A stretch of 64,000 bases of DNA from assembly GCA_030055465.1 (NCBI GenBank), contig JASFYF010000001.1, positions 599,179 to 663,178 of the forward strand, given 5' to 3'. The position numbers and the translations under genes were made by a program. Positions 57,051 to 64,000 of the stretch are shown here, in pieces. This stretch comes from Candidatus Nezhaarchaeota archaeon (GTDB lineage: Archaea; Thermoproteota; Methanomethylicia; Nezhaarchaeales; WYZ-LMO8). Each line of letters starts with the position of its first letter. Position 1 is the stretch's first letter. The notes under the pieces were generated by a model that searched no databases, had not been told where the DNA came from, and was given only the letters and a program-made list of their open reading frames with translations.

Positions 57051-58136
57051 CTACGTTCTACCCCTTGAAATAACCCTCAAAGTTTCATTATCTAGAAATG
57101 ACCCACCCACCTCACTGCCGTAAAAGTCCCTAAAGAACTCGGCTGCCCTCTCCTTCTTTCTTTTATCTGTTTTATATACCTCATGGATGACGCGCTCTTC
57201 AGCTTGCTTAGTTTCGAGCGCGTCGGCTACCTCGTTGAATAGTTTTTCGCCGCGCTCGTTCATTACGAGCACAGTGTTCCATCCGTTAAGCGCACCTCTT
57301 GATCCCACGTTGATGTCCGAGAAGCTTGAGAGGAATTCGGGACATTGATGGCATGAAGGTCTCACAAGCTTCTCGTAAGTTGACAACGGTATCTCGTAAA
57401 CCTTGTTGTCAACGTCGTGTAGAAGGAGCTTGCCCTTTATGTCCATCTTGACTATTCTGTCCGCGTTAATTCCCCTTTGCATCATCAACTTCATAGTCAT
57501 TGACTCGTAGTCCACGTTGTGGCTGCAGAGCAACCCAAGCTTGTACGTGACCTTGTGAGTCATGCCTACCCCAAGCTCTGCAAGCCTTTCAACAGCCCTA
57601 ATCTGGCATGGAAGTCCCACAATCATGATTCTCTCCGCGTCGGCGTCTCTGCCCAACTTCAAAAGCGATGGTATGTAGAAGTACTTCGACTTAGCGCATT
57701 CCAGCGCATCGCGTGGCGTCAGTGCCAAGGTCGGCTTCGGAGTCCATCTACCCATGGTTCCGGCGAGGATGGCTGCATCTATAATTTTTTTCTCTAATGC
57801 GCTTACAACCATCGATGTTATGGTCCCGCCGTCCTGAGCGATTGATGATATTCTTTCGTCCTTGCTCCTTGCATGCAAGACGCTCACAGGCTTGGCTGCC
57901 ACTCGGTAAAGGTCAGGCCTTACCCATAACATAGCCTGAGGGCAGACTATAAGGCAGCGCGAGCAGTTCACGCAAAGCTTATCTTCCAAGAAGACTTGGC
58001 TAGGCCTTCCAAAATCAAAATACGCTGCACCCCACGAGCAGGCAGCAATGCACGAGCCGCATAGAGAGCAAAGCCCCACTTCAAGTAGGTAGCGAACGCT
58101 TGTTAAAGGCGTTTCCTTTGGCTTCCACAAAACCAT
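57051..58136 (-). CDS. FrhB-family F420-related iron-sulfur flavoprotein
   Basis: 361 residues: two N-terminal 4Fe-4S clusters (CSLCGSCIAAC at 22-32 and CVNCSRCLIVC at about 56-66), then the FrhB fold (RISSIAQDGGTITSMVVSALE, KSKYFYIPSLLKL, VGLPCQIRAVERL, SCHQCPEFLSSFSDINVGSRG). The family includes F420-reducing hydrogenase beta, FpoF and F420-dependent sulfite reductase or glutamate synthase partners. No hydrogenase subunits adjoin, so the partner is unknown. Confidence 0.9.
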   Translation of the reverse strand: MVLWKPKETPLTSVRYLLEVGLCSLCGSCIAACSWGAAYFDFGRPSQVFLEDKLCVNCSRCLIVCPQAMLWVRPDLYRVAAKPVSVLHARSKDERISSIAQDGGTITSMVVSALEKKIIDAAILAGTMGRWTPKPTLALTPRDALECAKSKYFYIPSLLKLGRDADAERIMIVGLPCQIRAVERLAELGVGMTHKVTYKLGLLCSHNVDYESMTMKLMMQRGINADRIVKMDIKGKLLLHDVDNKVYEIPLSTYEKLVRPSCHQCPEFLSSFSDINVGSRGALNGWNTVLVMNERGEKLFNEVADALETKQAEERVIHEVYKTDKRKKERAAEFFRDFYGSEVGGSFLDNETLRVISRGRT

Positions 58137-58498
58137 AAACCACGCATCCCTTGCGTTACTCCGCTTTCAGCGTTTAGATAAATAGACGTCGTGTGCTTAA
58201 CTTTTACTGTGAAGGGGATGCTAAATCGGTTTTATAATCCTTAAAGCCCTACTTGGTGCAAAAACCTAAGTCGAGCCTTGAATAATCGCGTGAAACCCAT
58301 AAAAGGTTACGGCAACTTTGGGTCCTAAACCATGTGAATCCAGCTCAAATGAGAGCGCCACGGCCTTCGCGTCTTTGACAATGGAGAAAGCTGCGCTAAT
58401 TGCCCTTTCGCTTTGGAGGCTCCACGGTATGGCTTGTCCATGAGAAAGCTGGCGGACGATGCGTTTATAAGCTTAAAAGCAGCTCACGCTGTTAGCGT
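58137..58498. other. Intergenic stretch with a minus-strand TATA box
   Basis: About 360 bases. A minus-strand TATA-like TTATAAAC at about 58465-58472 lies 26 nt from an ATG at 58441. Downstream is a 66-codon open minus frame ending ...GLGPKVAVTFYGFHAIIQGST with protein-like composition but no normal start in frame. Either a small broken gene or chance. Confidence 0.3.
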
Positions 58499-58921
58499 AT
58501 GATCCTAGTGTACGATGTCGGTTACGGGCGTTTCAAGTCAGTTAGCGAATTCCTAGGTTCGCTGTTGTCTCGGAATGTAAGCGTGGTGGTAGACGTTAGG
58601 GCTTTCCCAAGATCAAAGATCCAAGGTTTTTGCAAAGGAGATTTAGAGCGGGCTCTCAAGGAAAGCGGGTTGGAGTATTTGTGGATGGGAAGAGAGCTGG
58701 GTGGTTTCAGGAAGATAACGTACAGCGAATATGCAAACAGCGAGGAGTTCGAATCCAGCTTGAAAAGGCTGATAGAATTAGCTAAGGTGAAGAGGACCTG
58801 CATAATGTGCCTCGAGAAGAGAAGGGATGGCTGTCATAGAAGATTTATTGTGGCTCGGCTGGAGGAGAGGGGGTTTAGGGTTGAGGACCTAGTTGACGGG
58901 GGCATCAAGAAACATGCATAG
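58499..58921 (+). CDS. DUF488 family protein
   Basis: 140 residues with DVRAFPRSKIQGFCKGDLERAL, LGGFRK and CLEKRRDGCHRRFIVARLEERG, the DUF488 signature with a conserved C-x5-7-C-H-R. Function unknown. Its end overlaps the DNA methyltransferase start. Confidence 0.9.
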   Translation: MILVYDVGYGRFKSVSEFLGSLLSRNVSVVVDVRAFPRSKIQGFCKGDLERALKESGLEYLWMGRELGGFRKITYSEYANSEEFESSLKRLIELAKVKRTCIMCLEKRRDGCHRRFIVARLEERGFRVEDLVDGGIKKHA

Positions 58922-59873
58922 GGTGTTGGACCTCTTCTGTGGCGCTGGGGGCTTTTCGTTAGGGTTCCTCCTTGAGGGATTTAAGGTACTCATGGGTGTA
59001 GATGTTGATCCTCTCGTTGCCGAAACCTACGAAGAAAACCTCAAAGTCGAGGTCTTATGCGACGACATACGAGGTCTCCACTCATTAGACCTGAGGCGCC
59101 TGTTAGGCGATGTGGATGTGGTGTTGGCCAGTCCACCCTGCGAGCCCTTCACAGGGGCCAACCCTAAAAGGGAAAAGGAGGTGATGGATAGACTATACGT
59201 AGATGAGGTTGGCAGATTATTCCTACATGCTGTCAGGATTATAGGGGATCTCAAGCCCAAGCTCTTTGTGATCGAAAACGTCCCCTCGATATTGGAGGGG
59301 AGTTTAAGGTTTCATATAAAGGAGGAGCTAATGCGGGTTGGCTACGAAAAAATCCACTTTAACGTCCTATACGCGGAGGACCACGAAACCCCTTCGCGAA
59401 GAAAAAGGGTTTTCATGTCAAACTTCAAGCTTACACCTCAACCCTCTTCTAAGTTGATTGTGGTAGAGGAGGCGCTGAAGGATCTTCCAGACCCATCCGA
59501 AGATAACTCCATGCCAAACCACTCAATTAAGCCCCTACCTTCCTGGAAGCTCAAGAAAGTTGCCAAGTTAAGGTGGGGGGAAAACTTAGTGTTATACAAG
59601 GGGGCTGGAAGGAGGGCTTTACCGAACTGGGTTAGGCTTCACCCCTTAAAGGTTGCTCCCACGGTCCTCGGAGGATCCAGGTTCATACACCCCTACGATA
59701 ACAGGCTTCTAACGGTTAGGGAGCAGGCAAGACTTATGGGCTTCCCAGACTCCTTCATCTTCAGAGGAGGCGTAGATGCACAATACAATATGATAGGGGA
59801 GGCGGTGCCCCCAACCCTCTCGAGAGCCATCGCTAAAGAGGCCCTCAGATTATTAAGGGAGTGCCCTGCCTGA
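58914..59873 (+). CDS. DNA (cytosine-5)-methyltransferase
   Basis: 319 residues. Motif I DLFCGAGGFSLGF, motif IV SPPCEPFTGANP with the catalytic Cys, motif VI FVIENV, motif VIII RRKRVF, and C-terminal motifs IX/X (NMIGEAVPPTLSRAIA). Motif IV reads PPCEPFT rather than PPCQGFS, a known archaeal variation. ATG 58914 overlaps the DUF488 stop. No restriction endonuclease is adjacent. Confidence 0.94.
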   Translation: MHRVLDLFCGAGGFSLGFLLEGFKVLMGVDVDPLVAETYEENLKVEVLCDDIRGLHSLDLRRLLGDVDVVLASPPCEPFTGANPKREKEVMDRLYVDEVGRLFLHAVRIIGDLKPKLFVIENVPSILEGSLRFHIKEELMRVGYEKIHFNVLYAEDHETPSRRKRVFMSNFKLTPQPSSKLIVVEEALKDLPDPSEDNSMPNHSIKPLPSWKLKKVAKLRWGENLVLYKGAGRRALPNWVRLHPLKVAPTVLGGSRFIHPYDNRLLTVREQARLMGFPDSFIFRGGVDAQYNMIGEAVPPTLSRAIAKEALRLLRECPA

Positions 59874-59888
59874 ATATAAGCGGTCGAA

Positions 59889-60365
59889 ATGAAGGAAGTG
59901 ATCCCAGTAATTCATAACGTCTTCAGCGTTGAAGTAGTGAAGCAATTCGCCAAGTTATCCTACGGCCTTGGCTTCAATACGATTGTTATAAGTAAACCAA
60001 CTGGAGCTGCCGCGCAGGCAGGAGTTCCGGAAGCTCAGAGGTTGGCCCTAAAGAGGGGTAGAGCCCTTGTAGTTCTGGGCGGCATCGAAGACCTGATGGA
60101 CCTCCTCAAGCCTTCCACGTTGTTGATGGTTACGGCCAGAAAATACGCTAGGGAGGAATTCGACGCCAAGAAATTACTGAACGAGCTTGAAAAGGGAAGT
60201 GCAGCGATAGTTTTCGGGGGCAGTGAGCCCGGATTATCGGCTAGAGAGATCGAGGCGGGGCTTCCAGTACACATAGGCATCGACGAGGACTTAGGACCGT
60301 TGGGCTTCGCTGCCGTAGTTTTATACAAGGTGTTTGAGGAGTTTGGAAGGGGGCGAGCTCGATGA
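59889..60365 (+). CDS. COG4080-like SPOUT family protein
   Basis: 158 residues with VFSVEVVKQFAKLSYGLGFNTIVISKPTGAAAQAGVPEAQRLALKR and a C-terminal knot-like segment GGSEPGLSAREIEAGLPVHIGIDEDLGPLGFAAVVLYKVF, the pattern of archaeal SPOUT (RecB/SpoU-like) proteins of COG4080. Probably an RNA methyltransferase relative, substrate unknown. Overlaps the aspartokinase start by 4 nt. Confidence 0.65.
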   Translation: MKEVIPVIHNVFSVEVVKQFAKLSYGLGFNTIVISKPTGAAAQAGVPEAQRLALKRGRALVVLGGIEDLMDLLKPSTLLMVTARKYAREEFDAKKLLNELEKGSAAIVFGGSEPGLSAREIEAGLPVHIGIDEDLGPLGFAAVVLYKVFEEFGRGRAR

Positions 60366-61759
60366 ATACAGTAATGAAGTTTGGCGGCGTGTGCACATCA
60401 TCGGGAGCCAACATATTAAGGATAACCGATATAGTCAGGAAGCACTTGGAAAGGCGGGACAAGGTGGTACTCGTAACCTCGGCAATGGCCGGAGTAACCG
60501 ATACGCTAATAGAGTTGATAAACGTTGCGCTCTCCGGCAAGGATGATGAGGTCCTCAGGTTACTTTCAATATTAAAAGAGAGGCACCTCCAGGTTTGCAT
60601 GGAGGCTATAGGGAGGCCGGAGCTGCGGGAAGAGGCTGTACGGGAGTTGGAGGAGAGCATCCGCGAACTCCAATACATGGCGATGATGATTTCCTACCTT
60701 AAGGAAGCCACGCCGAGGTCTAGGGATAGGATACTGGCTTTCGGGGAGAAGATGATTACGAGGATTATCTGGAGAGCAATGCTAAGCAGGGGCATTAAAG
60801 CCGAGTACTTTACGGGTGGACGAGCAGGCATAATAACCGATGATAACTTCGGACAGGCAACTCCGTTGATGCACCTCTGCGAAGAGAGGTTGAGGTCTGC
60901 GTTGTTGCCCCTAGTCAACGAAGGCGTAGTGCCGATAGTAACAGGTTTTATAGGACAAACCATGAGTGGAGTGGAGACCACGCTTGGTAGAGGTGGATCA
61001 GACTATACTGCAACCATTATTGGGGCCGCTCTGGGATTCGACGAAGTGTGGGTCTGGAAAGACGTTGAAGGTATAATGACGGCGGATCCGAAGATAGTTC
61101 CCAACGCCAAGCCAATACCGAAGATATCCTACGAAGAAGCGACGGAGCTTGCCTACTTCGGCGCCAAGGTCTTACATCCATTAGCATTGAAACCGCTGAT
61201 GCAGAAGAACATACCGCTAAGGGTTCGCAGCTTCTTCAACTTGGAAAGCCAAGGAACGTTGGTGTCCCGTGACCTCAACAACGGGAAGATAGTTAAAGCC
61301 GTCACGATGATACCTAAGGTGGCATTAATCACGGTGAGCGGGGCTGAACTCTACGAGGCACCCCTCGTTGTGGCTAAAGTTTTCAACACGCTTTTCGACG
61401 TTAGGGCGAACGCAATAATGGTCTCCCAAAGCTCCTCCCAGACGAACATATCAATAGTTGTCTATAGCGACAAGTTGAAGGAGATAGTGGACAGAGCCAA
61501 GGCAGCATTACCGGAGAACTGCGAGGTCACGTGGGAGGGCAACGTATGCGTCGTTGCGGTAGTAGGCTCAGGAATGAGGGGGAGGCCTGGCGTAGCCGCT
61601 AAGGTATTCAACTCCGTTGCAGAAAAGGGAGTCAACGTCAGAATGATCGCACAAGGTGCCTCCGAGCTCAACATATCAATGGTTGTGAGACAGGAGGATG
61701 CAATCAAAGCCGTTCAGGCATTGCACAGCGCGTTTATCTCGGAGGAGCATAACATTTAA
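60362..61759 (+). CDS. lysC: Aspartate kinase
   Basis: First step of the aspartate family pathway. 465 residues: VMKFGGVCTSSG at the N-terminus (KFGG motif), TLGRGGSDYTATIIGAALG, KDVEGIMTADP, and two C-terminal ACT domains (about 320-465) suggesting feedback control by an amino acid. ATG 60362; the dehydrogenase follows 188 nt later with its own promoter. Confidence 0.95.
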   Translation: MNTVMKFGGVCTSSGANILRITDIVRKHLERRDKVVLVTSAMAGVTDTLIELINVALSGKDDEVLRLLSILKERHLQVCMEAIGRPELREEAVRELEESIRELQYMAMMISYLKEATPRSRDRILAFGEKMITRIIWRAMLSRGIKAEYFTGGRAGIITDDNFGQATPLMHLCEERLRSALLPLVNEGVVPIVTGFIGQTMSGVETTLGRGGSDYTATIIGAALGFDEVWVWKDVEGIMTADPKIVPNAKPIPKISYEEATELAYFGAKVLHPLALKPLMQKNIPLRVRSFFNLESQGTLVSRDLNNGKIVKAVTMIPKVALITVSGAELYEAPLVVAKVFNTLFDVRANAIMVSQSSSQTNISIVVYSDKLKEIVDRAKAALPENCEVTWEGNVCVVAVVGSGMRGRPGVAAKVFNSVAEKGVNVRMIAQGASELNISMVVRQEDAIKAVQALHSAFISEEHNI

Positions 61760-61946
61760 CTATATGGCTCTCTTTTATTCCCAGCTTGGGTGTCTCGAGG
61801 GTTGATGGAGCTCGACGCCTCCCAGCCGCCACGCGGCTGTTCAACCTTTAAACTTCAGCGCGGCCATAAACCAAATTATAAGAGGCCTTGTGGCGAATTG
61901 CAGTTTAACACCACGTATATATTAGTGTTATAAACGCCTTCACTAG
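61760..61946. promoter_or_regulatory. Promoter region of asd
   Basis: TATATATT at about 61915-61922 is a strong TATA box, predicting a start near 61945. AGGTGG at 61945-61950 could serve as ribosome site for TTG 61956. A hairpin CAGCCG/CGGCTG near 61826-61842 lies further upstream. Confidence 0.5.
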
Positions 61947-63023
61947 GTGGTGGCCTTGGATAAGTTTAAGGTTGCGGTGCTTGGTGCCACAGGTCTCGTG
62001 GGGCAGAGATTCGTCAAGTTACTTTCGGATCACCCGTTCTTCGAAGTTGCAGCCCTAACCGCTTCCTCTAGAAGTGCTGGAAAAAGGTATTGCGAGGCCA
62101 CAAAGTGGATGCTGGGTTCAGGCTTCCCCGAGGCGGTCAGGGACATGAAGGTCCTTGAAAGCAGTCCCGAAGCAGTTAAAGGCTGCGGTTACAACATCGA
62201 CATTGTGTTCTCAGCCTTGCCTTCAAGTACAGCGAGGGAGCTTGAGCCAGCTTTTGCATCAAGTGGTTTCAACGTAGTTACTAACGCCAGTGCCCTGAGG
62301 ATGTTTGACGACATCCCATTAATAGTTCCCGAGGTAAACAGCAACCACATGAAGCTAATAGAGCATCAGAGGCGGAGGCGGGGATGGAGGGGGCTTATTG
62401 TTACAAACCCAAATTGCAGCACGTGCATACTTACTTTAACCCTAAAACCCATAATGGATGTCGCGGGAATAGAGGCGGTTCACGTAACTACGCTGCAGGC
62501 CGTATCGGGCGCTGGCTTCTCGGGGGTGACCTCTATGGCTATATTGGACAACGCGATCCCATTCATAGCGAACGAAGAGGAAAAAATGCAAACGGAAACA
62601 CTCAAAATCCTGGGCACGTTGGAGGGTGAAACAATAAAGCAGGCCGACATCAGTGTGTCGGCCTCTTGCAATAGGGTCTGCGTATTGGATGGCCACCTCG
62701 AATGTGTATTCCTCAAAACGAGGAGGCCGGTGAGCCCAGAAGAAGTAAAGGAAGCATTAAAAAGCTTCAAGGGTCTACCTCAAGAGCTGAAGCTACCGCT
62801 AGCCCCCACCTCACCAGTAATAGTGAAGGACGAAGTGGATAGGCCCCAACCAAGGCTTGATAGAGATGAGGGTAAGGGAATGAGCGTTGTTGTTGGCAGG
62901 CTTAGAAGTGGAAGAGACGGGTGGCTAAAGTATGTGGTCCTTGGGAACAACGTTGTTAGGGGGGCAGCGGGGAACGCCATCCTTATAGGGGAGGTCATGG
63001 CTAAGTCTTGGCTAAGTGATTAG
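61947..63023 (+). CDS. asd: Aspartate-semialdehyde dehydrogenase
   Basis: 358 residues, NADP-binding VAVLGATGLVGQRFVKLL, catalytic Cys in TNPNCSTCILTL, QAVSGAGFSG and the archaeal-type insertion. Works after aspartate kinase. GTG 61947 is the longest start; TTG 61956 (MDKFKVAV) is better placed relative to AGGTGG. Confidence 0.96.
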   Translation: MVALDKFKVAVLGATGLVGQRFVKLLSDHPFFEVAALTASSRSAGKRYCEATKWMLGSGFPEAVRDMKVLESSPEAVKGCGYNIDIVFSALPSSTARELEPAFASSGFNVVTNASALRMFDDIPLIVPEVNSNHMKLIEHQRRRRGWRGLIVTNPNCSTCILTLTLKPIMDVAGIEAVHVTTLQAVSGAGFSGVTSMAILDNAIPFIANEEEKMQTETLKILGTLEGETIKQADISVSASCNRVCVLDGHLECVFLKTRRPVSPEEVKEALKSFKGLPQELKLPLAPTSPVIVKDEVDRPQPRLDRDEGKGMSVVVGRLRSGRDGWLKYVVLGNNVVRGAAGNAILIGEVMAKSWLSD

Positions 63024-63025
63024 AC

Positions 63026-63142
63026 ATGGATTACCTTGAAATCTTTTCATCATATCTCGTCTACGTGATACCGTTGGTGACGGTAATGTTAATCTTGGTA
63101 TACAAGATTTTTGGGTTAGAGGAGGAGAGTAATGGTAGATAA
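63026..63142 (+). CDS. Tiny predicted single-pass membrane protein
   Basis: 38 residues from ATG 63026, 2 nt after the asd stop. One hydrophobic helix (YLVYVIPLVTVMLILVYKIFG) and an acidic tail. The stop overlaps the next gene start by 11 nt. The tight packing supports translation. Function unknown. Confidence 0.5.
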   Translation: MDYLEIFSSYLVYVIPLVTVMLILVYKIFGLEEESNGR

Positions 63143-63368
63143 CGATATACTAAACGAAGTGTTAACGGATTGCAAACCATACTTGGCTAAGCTGAAGGAA
63201 ATCGAGGGGCTCCTCGAAGAGCTTTCAAGCCAGGGTTTAACACTAACCGATCTTTGTTCAAGGCTTGAAAGCGCTGCAAAAGCCGAAAGAGACCCCCTAC
63301 TCAAGACTGATATAAGGATACTGCTTTCGGAGCTGAGGGCTAAGATTAATCCCCCTTCCGATCGTTAA
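63132..63368 (+). CDS. Small helical protein, unknown
   Basis: 78 residues, amphipathic and leucine-rich (LKEIEGLLEELSSQGLTLTDL), probably coiled coil. It overlaps the tiny membrane protein and has GGAGGAG before its ATG. It converges with mazG. No family recognised. Confidence 0.65.
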   Translation: MVDNDILNEVLTDCKPYLAKLKEIEGLLEELSSQGLTLTDLCSRLESAAKAERDPLLKTDIRILLSELRAKINPPSDR

Positions 63369-63370
63369 TG

Positions 63371-63661
63371 TCAATTTAGGTTGCAGTTGCAAGGCCTTCC
63401 GCCGCACTTCGGGCAACAGCTACCATATCGCTCAATGGCAGCTTCTTCGATGTTGATCGATAGGGTATTGGCCAACGAAACAAGCCAAGCCAGCACGTCT
63501 GCGAGTTCCTCTTTAACCTGTTTTCCGTTGCCCTTAATTATGGCGCTGCCCAGCTCTCCCACTTCTTCAACCAGGTGGATGAAGTTGGCTTCAGGAGTCC
63601 TCTTCGAGTCCTTGTGCCAGTACACCTCCTTCATTAGGGCCTGAAACTCCTTGATTTGCAT
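63371..63661 (-). CDS. MazG-family nucleotide pyrophosphohydrolase
   Basis: 96 residues with HLVEEVGELGSAIIKG and KEELADVLAWLVSLAN, the EExxE and ExxD metal sites of the MazG fold. The C-terminal CCPKCGGRPCNC adds a zinc-binding tail. Hydrolyses nucleoside triphosphates to monophosphates; substrate unknown. Confidence 0.9.
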   Translation of the reverse strand: MQIKEFQALMKEVYWHKDSKRTPEANFIHLVEEVGELGSAIIKGNGKQVKEELADVLAWLVSLANTLSINIEEAAIERYGSCCPKCGGRPCNCNLN

Positions 63662-63676
63662 TGAAGTCCCCCGCCG

Positions 63677-63898
63677 CTATAACGGCAGCAGTATTGGGAG
63701 AGCCAGAACTATAATTATTAGGACTGTAGCGATCACCACCACCACGTAGGGTGGAATCGATAATCCTCCGGTTTCCTCTTTAAAGAACCTTATGAGACCG
63801 GCTCCCGTTATGGGTGTAAACTCCACGCCTTCTCTTCTGGGGCGTGAGCCTTTAGTGCTCTTAGCCTTAGCTTTCGCCTTCTTCGACATAAGGTTCAT
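63677..63898 (-). CDS. secG: Preprotein translocase subunit Sec61-beta
   Basis: 73 residues: a basic Lys-rich N-terminus, the family motif TPITGAGLIRFFKEE and one C-terminal membrane helix (YVVVVIATVLIIIVLALPILL). Third subunit of the SecYEG channel. ATG 63898 overlaps the preceding ZPR1-like gene by 4 nt (ATGA); the first ~20 residues are longer than usual. Confidence 0.9.
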   Translation of the reverse strand: MNLMSKKAKAKAKSTKGSRPRREGVEFTPITGAGLIRFFKEETGGLSIPPYVVVVIATVLIIIVLALPILLPL

Positions 63899-64000
63899 CT
63901 ACCCATTCTAAGGGGCTCCTTTATTACCTTTGTGGGCACGCCGCTTTTGGGTATTAAAAGGCTCAGCCCGCTTGGATCCTCAATTATAAAGGTGAAGGCT
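63895..64000 (-). CDS. C-terminal end of a ZPR1-like zinc-finger protein (partial)
   Basis: 35 codons reading in from the right edge to TGA 63895: AFTFIIEDPSGLSLLIPKSG... matches the ZPR1 domain segment (F-ii-DDPSGNS). The rest lies outside the window. Confidence 0.55.
   Translation of the reverse strand, partial: AFTFIIEDPSGLSLLIPKSGVPTKVIKEPLRMGR

Overview
The window is chromosomal DNA of a thermophilic archaeon, most probably of the TACK group. Supporting this are ribosomal protein S30e and a TFE-beta-like factor (both typical of TACK and absent from most euryarchaea), GC-rich rRNA, many TTG/GTG starts, TATA boxes about 26 nt upstream of transcripts, and archaeal information-processing genes (TFB, TFE, NOP5, fibrillarin, GAR1, LSm, SRP19, GatDE, TiaS). 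A methanogen-type (type 2) SerRS, HypE, an FrhB-like protein and a tungsten-type aldehyde oxidoreductase point to an anaerobe with some relation to methanogenic lineages. The exact phylum cannot be fixed from the window.

Layout. 1-2001: 5' part of valS (minus). 2.0-3.4 kb: gene-poor stretch with decayed coding remnants. 3.4-4.1 kb: DUF169 gene. 4.96-10.04 kb: minus-strand rRNA operon 16S-23S-tRNA-Ile-tRNA-Ala with processing stems, then RNase P RNA (10.34-10.65 kb). 10.7-15.1 kb: tiaS, a zinc-finger protein, a MoaD-like sulfur carrier and a fused aldehyde oxidoreductase/hexulose-phosphate synthase. 15.1-25.3 kb: pyrG, tfe, trm56, hflX, mbf1, a PUA protein, NAC, atpD, an HDAC-like deacetylase, purA, glmS. 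25.4-29.4 kb: CYTH protein, thiC, LSm, metK. 29.4-38.6 kb: minus-strand run of DUF460, RIO2, a Dph6-like ligase, gatE, gatD, S30e, pyrK, pyrD. 38.7-42.0 kb: nop5, flpA, UPF0216, an HTH regulator. 42.0-46.4 kb: minus-strand cluster trm1, rlmE, TFE-beta, TFB, GAR1, SRP19, S8e. 46.5-50.2 kb: hypE, an M24 peptidase, serS2. 50.7-54.1 kb: phosphoesterase, three tRNAs, an uncertain hydrolase, mscL. 54.5-56.3 kb: decaying IS607 element. 57-64 kb: FrhB family, DUF488, C5 methyltransferase, a COG4080-like protein, aspartokinase, aspartate-semialdehyde dehydrogenase, MazG, Sec61-beta and the end of a ZPR1-like gene.

The main discovery is a set of tiny introns inside protein-coding genes. pyrG appears broken at its N-terminus, but removing 27-nt and 30-nt segments restores a full-length CTP synthase. 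purA is broken inside its GDEGKGK motif, and removing 16 nt restores it. All three insertions sit in bulge-helix-bulge folds (4-bp central helix, two 3-nt bulges), the substrate of the archaeal tRNA-splicing endonuclease. Cutting after the second bulge nucleotide gives exactly the conserved protein. All carry an in-frame stop, all are phase 1, and the two in pyrG share the same splice-site context. A 15-nt intron in tRNA-Ile and a BHB stem around 23S rRNA show that this processing route is used elsewhere in the window.
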